From NCBI GenBank assembly GCA_050700835.1, contig JBOHDX010000060.1, forward strand, positions 1 through 32,677: DNA of 32,677 bases, in the 5' to 3' direction. This document shows positions 26,013 through 32,677 of this stretch, one piece after another. The notes under the pieces were generated by a model that saw only the letters and a list, made by a program, of their open reading frames with translations, was not told the DNA's origin and ran no database searches. The position numbers were made by a program, and so were the translations under genes. The DNA comes from JBOHDX01 sp050700835. Lineage in GTDB: Bacteria > Actinomycetota > Actinomycetes > Propionibacteriales > Nocardioidaceae. Each line of letters begins with the position of its first letter. Position 1 is the stretch's first letter.

Positions 26013-26387
26013 ATGCGCGCAGAGCAGCAGGTCGTTGCGGCTGCCGAGGACCGGGCTTCGGCCCTCGCGGCAGGCGATGCCGAGCGACTCGCGGGGCTCC
26101 TGCACGTGGGCTTCAGGTGGACCTCACATACGGGGGCGACCTACAGCCGGTCGGAGTACGTCCGTCGAAACACCAAGGGGCACACGGTCTGGCGTTCGCA
26201 AGGGCTGAGTGGCATCGAGGTCGTCGTTGTCGGGGACACCGCCGTTCTCTACGCCGAGGTGACCGATGAGGTGCTGGGAGAGGACGATGTGCCCGAGACC
26301 TTCCGGATGCCGATGACGCAGGTCTGGATCCGCCAAGAACGCGACTGGGTGTGCCTCGCGGGCCACGCGGGGCCACGCCGTTCCTGA
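26013..26387 (+). CDS. NTF2-like / DUF4440-type small protein
   Basis: A 124-aa single-domain protein with the SnoaL/DUF4440 cone-fold pattern: a helical start with EDRASALAAGDAERLAGLLHVGFRW, TYSRSEYVRRN, beta strands SGIEVVVVGDTAVLYAEVTDEVLG and a closing TQVWIRQERDWVCLAGHA. Such proteins bind small ligands or act as accessory subunits; no catalytic residues can be named. The start at ATG 26013 lacks a strong ribosome site. It lies alone between the frameshifted gene and the relaxase pseudogene; about 73 bp downstream show no feature. Confidence 0.75.
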   Translation: MRAEQQVVAAAEDRASALAAGDAERLAGLLHVGFRWTSHTGATYSRSEYVRRNTKGHTVWRSQGLSGIEVVVVGDTAVLYAEVTDEVLGEDDVPETFRMPMTQVWIRQERDWVCLAGHAGPRRS

Positions 26388-26460
26388 CGTCCGACCGTGC
26401 CGCACCCCGCGACGTCGACGGCGATCCGTGCTCATCGGACTCACATGGTCGACGCGGTGC

Positions 26461-29400
26461 TCACAGTCCGAGGCCTGGTGCTTGGTGTGAAGGCGCCGGG
26501 CGGTGGTGCTCGACCCCGGGGACCTCGTGGCGGCTCCGCTGGGGTGCGAGCTGCTTGCGAATGCGGTACGCGAGCGCGGCTGTCGGGTGTTCGAACGGCA
26601 ACGGCCTGATACTCGCCCTCATCAGCAAAGGCTCTGGGTCGAGACCCCGACGCTTCAGCCGGTCAAGCTCGCGCGCCAGGTCGAGGGTGTGCTCGTCGGC
26701 GCGGCCGACGTACGCGACCACGCGACCTTCCCACACGTGGACGGCGTCGTCGTAGCGGCCGTTGATGGTGCGGATGAGGCTGCGGCGGTACGCCGAGGCA
26801 CGGTCGTCGTCGGGTGCGGGGCCGGCGATGGTGCGTTCGTCTGCTGGAATGCCTTGGGCGGCCCGCCAGACAGCGATGTCTGTGCGCAGCTCTGGGGTGA
26901 GGACGTCCGCGTGGTCGTCGAGCCAGTCCGGCAGCGTGGCCTCTGCGCGGCCACGGACGTCGTCCGCGAGATCTTGCACGAGACGCGCTCGCGCGGACAG
27001 ATAGGGGCCCCACCTCGGGTGGTCTGCCACCTCGGTCGGGATCGCGGCAAGCCACGGGAGCGGACCTGGGTCGAGAGCCTGTTCGCCGTCCCCGAGGACC
27101 TTGTGCGTGGCGTGGGCCAGGGCGTCGGCGTACCGGGTCGCGGCGTCGTGGAGGCGAGCCTCCGGAGCGGCCGACTGCTGGCGTGTCGAGGTCGCCGAGA
27201 CAGCAGCGCCGTCGCGGGCGAGCACCCGCTCGAGGGTCTCGGCGGCGGTGAGCTGTTCGGTGATGCCGGGCAGCTCGAACTCACGCTCATCGCAGATGTC
27301 ATCGGTGATGACGTGGACGTGGTTCTCGGCGCGGCCGCGGGTCATCATCGTGTAGAGCATCTGCCTGGTCTCCTCGCCATTCACGACGCCGTGCATGACG
27401 TCGGCGGTCAGGCCTTGGGCGGTGTGGACGGTGGAGGCGCACCCGAGCTGAACGTGGGCGGCGACGTACTCGGCCGGCAGCACGGTGGTGAGCCCGGAGT
27501 CGCGGTGCCGCACGGTCAGGGTGCCGTCGTGTACGTGAGTGACCGTCCAGCGGTCGCCGTTCTTCACCCAGTCCGTGCTACTCACGCCGAGTCGGCGGTC
27601 GTTGCGTCGGGTAAGCACAACGTCGCCGACCGACGCATGCGTGCCGTCCCGAAGCGGGACCTCGTCACCAGCCGCGGTGTCACGGAGCCGGGCCGCACGG
27701 GCTCGTTCGTTGAGTTGACGCACAAGCCCGTGGGTCGGCGCCAGCATCAAGCAGTCACGGCCTGCATCCTGCTCGCGTCGCCACGCGTCGAAGACCTCGT
27801 CGACGACGGCCTGCTGGTCGCCGACGTGGATCCGGTCCTGATCGAGGTAGTAGCCCAGCGCGGCGCGGTCGCCGTCCCGGAGCGCCAGAGACGCCTCGGC
27901 CTCGACCGGGTCCTCGAACCGGACGACCGCATCGAGGCGTACGGCGCCGTGCGTGCGGGCGATGTCTCGAAGGACGCCACCGGCGCCGATGGCGGCGAGC
28001 TGCTGGTCGTCGCCGATCAGCCGCACGGTCGCGCCGCGCTCGACGGCGAAGCCGATGACCCGGTCGAGGGTGATGTGTCGGCCATGCCCGCCTCGTCAAC
28101 GACGAGCAGAGTCCGGGGACCGACAGCCGCGACCAGCTCGGAATCGGGTTGTGTGTCGAAGTCGTGAACGACTTTGGCGAGGGTCTCGCACGGCATGCCG
28201 GTCGCGTCGCGGAGAGCGGCCGCGGCGGCCGCGGAGGGGGCGAGTCCGAGCACGTCGGCTCCGGCCTCCGTCCACACGCCTGCGAGCACCCGCATCGCGG
28301 TCGTCTTGCCGGCTCCGGCTGGGGCAAGGGCGAGCTGCACGCGGCGGCCGCTGCCGGCCATCGCACGGACCAACTGCTCCTGGCCGACGTGGAGCTCGAT
28401 GCCGTCAAGGCGCGCGGCCAGGATCGCCAGCTCGACGTCGTCGGTCGACCACCTCGACGCGCCGGTGCTCGCAGCGGCCGCGACGATGCGCGTCTCCGCG
28501 TCGAGGACACGAGTCGTGGTGAAGTGGTCGCGTCCGGTGTGCCGGTAGACGCTCGTTCCGTCCGACCGGCACAACCCGTCTGGTTCGCTGATCGGGTCGC
28601 GGTCTGGAGTGAGGTTGACCGACATCTCCGTGACCTCGTCGACGACCCAGCCGACGGCCTTGGCGAGCAGTTCGGCGGGGAGCGCGGTGTCGCGGATCTG
28701 CCGATGGACCTCAGCGTGCACGTGCCAGGACTGCCAGGTCGCGCGGTGCGCCTCGAGTTCGCCGAGCACGCGCTCGGCCATCTCCCGGACCCACCGGGTC
28801 GAGACGTTGGCGTGGGCTGGGACGCCGGGCGGGCGCAGCGCGGCCTGCACCATGCTGGCGACGGCGTCCGGGGACCCGAGAAGGTCGATGGCCTGCGTCC
28901 GCCAGGTCGTCCGCTGCTCCGCCAGCGATCGCGGCTCGTGCTTGGTCTCGCGCGTCTCCAGATTGGCCTGTTGGGCCAGCGCAACGGCTTCGACCGGCGT
29001 CGGCGTACGGCCGTGAGCGTCGCGGAAGTCACGAGTCAGCTGGCGCTGCCGGGCCACGATGTCGGCCCGCCGACGCGACCACGCCTCACAGAGGTCGCCG
29101 TCGACCCCGACGATCTCGCGGATGGGCCTCTTCTCAGGATCTGCACTCAAGCGCACGGCGAGCTGCACCCCGAGCGCCTCGACGAGGTGGCGCTCCAGCG
29201 CCGTGTTGTACGTCTCCGAGGCAGCGACGACGTGCTGGTGCAGGACGCGCCCGTAGATCGAGAGCCACTTGCCTTGCTTGGTCTGCACCTTGTTCGCCAC
29301 GGCCACGTGCGTGTGAAGGTCCGGGTCTCCGGCGCGGGAGTCGCGGTGGGTGAACGCGGCGGCGATCAGCCCACGCGTCTCGACCTGGCGCGCACCGTCC

Positions 29401-30038
29401 TTGCCTTCGCGAGCGAAGAGCGCGTGCTCCTCGATGAAGGCGACGGCGGTCGCCACGGCCGCGTGGTGGGCCTCCTCGATGTTCGCCGCGACCTCAGGTG
29501 GCGCGACAGCCCAGAGTGTGGAGACTGACTTGATCGGACTGAACGTCAGGTCGAAACCAGCAACCGCTGTCTGCCGCGGCCGCGAGTACCTCGCCTGGGC
29601 CGCCGACAACTCCTGTGCAGACGCCGGCTCGCGTCCGTGCTCCGCGACGAAGAACTCACGCGCTGCCGTCGAACGCGCAGCAGCGCGCGCGGCCGGCGTT
29701 GGCACGGGCGCGGACGCGAGCAGCTCGTCGACCCGGGCGTTGAAGGCGTCGGCCGTCTCATTGGCGTAGTCCTTGTACGCCGCCCCGAGCGGTCGCCCCG
29801 TGCTCGGATCGCAACCGCTGCCAAACAGGTCCTTCATCTGCTCCGCAGTCACGATGTCGTTGATCCCCAAGGCGTCGATGCCGCCGAGGCCGGAGCCGAT
29901 CCGGCGCCCGGGCGACTCGCCCTTCGCCGAGTAGTAGTCGGCCAGGGGAGTGGCGCCCTTCTCCGTCGAGTCGAGCGCGGCGACCTGCCGGGTCAGGTAC
30001 TCATACCCCGAGCCGGCCGACAACTTCTGCAGCGTCAT
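26461..30038 (-). pseudogene. MobF-type conjugative relaxase-helicase (TraA/TrwC-like), frameshifted
   Basis: It starts at ATG 30038 (MTLQKLSAGSGYEYLTRQVA). The relaxase domain has Tyr residues Y12/Y14 and the metal triad H231, H242, H244 (FTHRDSRAGDPDLHTHVAVANK). A RecD-like helicase follows, with Walker A APAGAGKTT (about 572-580) and Walker B LLVVDEAG. At about 28074/28075 one base is missing after AD: the frame shifts and soon stops at 28017. The continuation in the other frame gives ITLDRVIGFAVERGATVRLIGDDQQ and later helicase motifs TVHTAQGLTADVMHG and YTMMTRGRAENHVHV, ending at 26461. Restored length would be about 1190 aa, normal for the family. It nicks oriT and unwinds plasmid or ICE DNA when intact. 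No coupling protein, T4SS gene or oriT was recognised here. Confidence 0.9.
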
Positions 30039-30040
30039 GG

Positions 30041-30128
30041 TCACACCCCGAAGGGCCGCATGTCGGCCGCGAGTGGCCACGGCGAGTTGGCGAAGGGGTC
30101 GTATCCGGTTGGGGCGAATGGCGCGTGT
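30041..30128 (-). pseudogene. Possible 3' remnant of a gene upstream of the relaxase
   Basis: In the gap between the zinc-ribbon gene and the relaxase, one frame reads APFAPTGYDPFANSPWPLAA and ends DMRPFGV-stop at 30043-30041, 2 nt before the relaxase ATG (TGACCATG). The composition is protein-like and the spacing is operon-like, suggesting the tail of a gene interrupted by the recombinase cassette. No homologue is recognised. Confidence 0.3.
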
Positions 30129-31607
30129 TCAGCGGCTTCGGTCGGCGATGTAGCTGCGCCAGTCGCGTGCGGCGAGGCATGCCCAGTCGCTTGCGTTGTT
30201 GTGGCTGATCCCGATGAGTTCGCCCAGCAGAGGGGCAGGCATGTCGGCGGCCAGTTGGAACAGAGCGGCCTTGCGGCCTTCGTAGGGCTTCATCCCGATC
30301 GCGACGAGCTGCGCGCGGATGTTCTCGGTGTTCAGGTGTTGTCCGGGGCTGCCGCCGGGGAAGAGCCAGCCGGTTCCTCGTGAGCCGTGCAGGCTCATGC
30401 CGCGTTGACCGAGGTGCTCAAGGATCAGCGCGTCCAGGGGCACTGGCATGGGGACCGGGATCGTCGCGAAGGTGACGTGCAGGATGTCCTCGATGTGGCT
30501 GATCTGGCTGGACTTCATCGCCACGATCCGCGACAGGGGTTGGGCGAAGAGCAGCAGGAACAATCCGCCGATTCGGGTGTAGCGCTTGATGCTCGAGTCG
30601 TGCAGGAGGCGCTCGACGATCGCCCAGCGGTGGTCCTCGGCGACGGTGATCTCTGGTTCGCTCCATCGCCTCGTGGTGGGCATCTTGAGATTGGTGTTGA
30701 TCCGGGTGGCGCGTAACCAGGCGATGAAACCGTGCTCGGCGCTGATCACGACCTTGGACTCGGTGATGTATCGCTCCAGGAGTGCCTGGGTCGCCTCGGC
30801 TGCGGTCGCACCATGGTGGTCGAAGTAGGCCAGGACCATGGCGGCGACTCGGACCCGACGCCGTCCGCCATGCGCGACGCTGCTGGTCAGGCGGCCTTGG
30901 GCTGCGGCTCGTCGCATGTCACGTAGGACGTGCCAGCGGCCGTAGCGCCGCAGCAGGTCTCGGTGGTGTTCGGGGACCTCGGTAAGGAACTCCTCGAGCC
31001 AGGCGTCCATGCGTTCGACGTGTGGGTAGAAGGGTTCGAGGACTCCGGCCGCCGCCAGCAGGCTGCGCAGGTAGCCCCGTGCTTGGTGTTGGGGCAGGGC
31101 GCGGAAGGTGTCGTGGCTGATCGCGAGCTCGCCCCTGGCCATCTGACCGAGGAGGTCGGCGCCGATGCTGGGCTTCTTGCGCAGCCACCAGATCGTGGTC
31201 TGGGGTCGTTCGGAGTTGACCAACATGCCGAACAGCGGCCGCAGCCGCTCGTGGACCTCGCCGGTGGCCGGGTCGCTCAGGTGCGCGGTGAGCCGTTCGC
31301 GCAGGAAGCAGCGGGCGCACCGGAATCGGCCGTAGAGGTGTTCCTCGCTGCCGCACTCGCTGCACGCGAACGGCGAGGGGATCCCGGCGCAGCCGGCGCA
31401 CACGACCAGCCCGTCCTCCAGACAGGCCAGCGGACGTCGTTCGCGACAGACCGGACACGGGGCCGGGTGGTAGTGCCGGCGGCGGCCGCACCCCAAACAG
31501 AGTGCGCCCTGCGGGACCTCGTATCGCTGCCAGCTGGTCTGCTTCTCGCAGATCCAACAGGCCGGATAGCCGGCGGACTGGTTGGGCTGGCCGGGGCGGT
31601 CACTCAC
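30129..31607 (-). CDS. Zinc-ribbon protein with degenerate tyrosine-recombinase-like C-terminus
   Basis: A 492-aa protein. The first ~115 residues contain repeated zinc-ribbon cysteine pairs (CWIC, CLGC, CPVC, CAGC, CSEC, CARC). A helical middle follows. The C-terminal ~200 residues follow a tyrosine-recombinase plan: RIGGLFLLLFAQPLSRIVAM in the box I place, WLFPGGSPGQHLN, then GRKAALFQLAADMPAPLLGE, LIGISHNNASDW and RDWRSYI. The box I Arg, the HxxR His and the usual GH are missing or altered, so catalysis is doubtful. GTG 31607 is chosen because it overlaps the HTH gene stop within GTGAGTGA. Third gene of an integrase-HTH-zinc-ribbon operon; it may be a DNA-binding partner of the integrase. 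Confidence 0.7.
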   Translation of the reverse strand: MSDRPGQPNQSAGYPACWICEKQTSWQRYEVPQGALCLGCGRRRHYHPAPCPVCRERRPLACLEDGLVVCAGCAGIPSPFACSECGSEEHLYGRFRCARCFLRERLTAHLSDPATGEVHERLRPLFGMLVNSERPQTTIWWLRKKPSIGADLLGQMARGELAISHDTFRALPQHQARGYLRSLLAAAGVLEPFYPHVERMDAWLEEFLTEVPEHHRDLLRRYGRWHVLRDMRRAAAQGRLTSSVAHGGRRRVRVAAMVLAYFDHHGATAAEATQALLERYITESKVVISAEHGFIAWLRATRINTNLKMPTTRRWSEPEITVAEDHRWAIVERLLHDSSIKRYTRIGGLFLLLFAQPLSRIVAMKSSQISHIEDILHVTFATIPVPMPVPLDALILEHLGQRGMSLHGSRGTGWLFPGGSPGQHLNTENIRAQLVAIGMKPYEGRKAALFQLAADMPAPLLGELIGISHNNASDWACLAARDWRSYIADRSR

Positions 31608-31929
31608 CCGGTCGACGGACCTTGGCCCGTACCGGGCGCAGGTCCCCGATCCCGGGGCCGGCATCGTTGACCGCAGCCGGGCGGGTCGCCTCCACCAGGC
31701 GCATCTCGATGAGGTCGTTGGGGGTGCAGTCCAAGATGTCGCACAACGCCGCGAGCAGGTCCATGTTGATCCGCTGCGGGGTCTTGGTCACGACCCGGTG
31801 GATCATCTGCCGCGACAGCTCGACCCCGCGCTGGTGCAGTGGCTCGACCAGGTCGGTCGTGGCGAACATGCCACGCTCGGCCATCACCTGACGAAGATTC
31901 CAGTGCGCCACCATCTTGTTGCCCGCCAT
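31600..31929 (-). CDS. Small XRE-type helix-turn-helix protein of recombinase cassette
   Basis: A 109-aa protein with a Cro/C1-type HTH: WNLRQVMAERGMFATTDLVE, then LSRQMIHRVVTKTPQRI (recognition helix region) and LLAALCDILDCTPNDLIE, the usual end of the domain. A basic tail follows. ATG 31929 is preferred to the adjacent GTG 31932 because GGAGGAG lies about 5 nt before the ATG. It is tightly packed behind the integrase stop and overlaps the zinc-ribbon gene by 8 nt. It probably regulates the cassette or directs the recombinase to its site. Confidence 0.85.
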   Translation of the reverse strand: MAGNKMVAHWNLRQVMAERGMFATTDLVEPLHQRGVELSRQMIHRVVTKTPQRINMDLLAALCDILDCTPNDLIEMRLVEATRPAAVNDAGPGIGDLRPVRAKVRRPGE

Positions 31930-31931
31930 CA

Positions 31932-32516
31932 CTACTCCTCCGGATCTTCATCAGCTCGCTGCGCGGTTGGGTAGACCCGCGCCAACGCGCTCTGCAGGGT
32001 CTTGGTCTTGAAGTCGTTGGACACCGAGGTGTAGATCGCGGTCGTCGAGGCGTAGGAGTGGCCGACCTGCTCGGTCACGAACCGCTCGGGGTAGCCGAAC
32101 TCGATCAGGTGGGTGACGTAGGAGTGCCGCAGACAGTGCAACGTCAGATCAGCCGGCAGTCCCGCCGCTTGGCGCAGGGACGAGAACCTGCGATCGATCG
32201 TCTTCAGCGCCACCCGCTGCCCACGCTCGGTCAGCCACAGCTCGCCACGCTGCCCGGGCGCCAGCCGGGGCCGCGCCTGCTCGACCCATTGCCGTAGCCC
32301 GTCGATGACCCAGTCGAACTCCGGGACAGCCAGCACGGTGCGTCGCCGCGGCGCGCTGCCGCGGCGCGACTTCCCGTATCGCACGTGCAGCGCCGCATAG
32401 GTGCCCCACTGCGGCATCGCCGCGTTCGGGCGCAGGTCGGCGACGTCAAGGAAGCACAGCTCCCGGCGCCGTAGCCCGAACGCGTAGGCGGTCTTGACCA
32501 TCTGCGCGTCCCGATG
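31932..32516 (-). pseudogene. Tyrosine recombinase catalytic domain, N-terminus lost at IS30 junction
   Basis: About 195 residues from HRDAQMVKTAYAFGLRRREL to the TAG at 31934-31932. All catalytic landmarks of the C-terminal domain are present: box I Arg in GLRRREL, HCLRHS (His, Arg), EQVGHSYAS and the Tyr in TAIYTSVS. The N-terminal core-binding domain is missing. Upstream bases on this strand are the antisense of an IS30 transposase, so the 22 residues preceding HRDA in the open frame are not integrase. Downstream it overlaps the HTH gene signals, so it was the first gene of the cassette. It is probably inactive as it stands. Confidence 0.85.
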
Positions 32517-32677
32517 CGCCTGCTGCCCGAACGGCTGCGCAAGACCGTGGCCTGGGACCAGGGCAGCGAGATGGCCAACCACCTACAGATCACCCTGGCC
32601 ACCGACGTGAAGACCTACTTCTGCGACCCCGGCTCGCCCTGGCAGCGAGCCATCAACGAGAACACCAACTGGCTACT
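32514..32677 (+). mobile_element. IS30-family transposase fragment, cut by window edge
   Basis: From ATG 32514 the plus strand reads LLPERLRKTVAWDQGSEMA, then YFCDPGSPWQRAINENTNWLL, to the last base. WDQGxEM and SPWQRxxNENTN are the DDE-region signatures of IS30 transposases. The upstream half of the transposase, including the first catalytic Asp, is absent: the sequence joins directly to a tyrosine integrase on the other strand at about 32,505-32,516. The rest continues beyond the window. The Ala-Ile-Asn-Glu after WQR keeps the family Glu. This is a truncated element or recombination scar, not a clean insertion end. Confidence 0.85.

Noticed and set aside
28060..28100. Programmed frameshifting in the relaxase gene
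   Set aside because: No slippery heptamer or supporting structure was seen, and related relaxases are single-frame proteins; a plain deletion or sequence error is simpler.

Overview
This window is very GC-rich, gene-dense DNA from an actinobacterium. Supporting signs are GTG starts, frequent ATGA/GTGA stop-start overlaps, a DUF222/13E12 HNH endonuclease, a treX-treY-treZ operon, a siroheme sulfite reductase with a [4Fe-4S] APS reductase, a LigC-type ATP-dependent DNA ligase and a LigD polymerase-domain fragment. The gene content fits Nocardioidaceae-like Propionibacteriales best, but that placement is an inference.

Region 1 (1-3.9 kb): the 3' end of a LigD-type polymerase gene, a pair of ~57-bp tandem repeats, an HNH endonuclease on the plus strand, and convergently a phospholipase D-like gene. 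Region 2 (3.9-16.2 kb): a long minus-strand run. In transcription order it holds the assimilatory sulfur operon (leader peptides, sulfite reductase, a 20-codon ORF, cysH, siroheme chelatase), a RibD-like reductase, LigC-type ligase, a USP-like protein, then treX, treY and treZ, which make trehalose from glycogen-type glucan. Region 3 (16.2-22.7 kb): housekeeping genes: a miniature aquaporin-like protein, an AidB-type acyl-CoA dehydrogenase, divergent YihY/BrkB, RsgA, LemA, a secreted GH114-like protein and a small membrane protein. Region 4 (about 22.7 kb to the right edge): a decaying mobile island. It has an N-terminally deleted tyrosine integrase followed by three short coupled genes, an XRE regulator, a frameshifted unknown gene, an NTF2-like protein, a frameshifted MobF relaxase-helicase, and an integrase / HTH / zinc-ribbon cassette whose integrase is cut by an IS30 transposase fragment.

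The most notable signals are small. (a) A cysteine-containing RRHVDL leader peptide, preceded by an apparently leaderless 11-codon ORF, lies upstream of the sulfite reductase. (b) A 20-codon ORF is locked between sulfite reductase and cysH by ATGA overlaps at both ends. (c) A 7-bp TACCGTA can serve as the -10 box on both strands for two divergent leaderless genes. (d) A leaderless 17-codon ORF is coupled by ATGA to lemA. (e) The cassette at the right end pairs a tyrosine recombinase with a zinc-ribbon protein that looks like a catalytically degenerate recombinase. Several other starts (HNH, GH114-like, small membrane protein, XRE) also sit 6-7 nt after a TANNNT hexamer, suggesting that leaderless transcription is common here.
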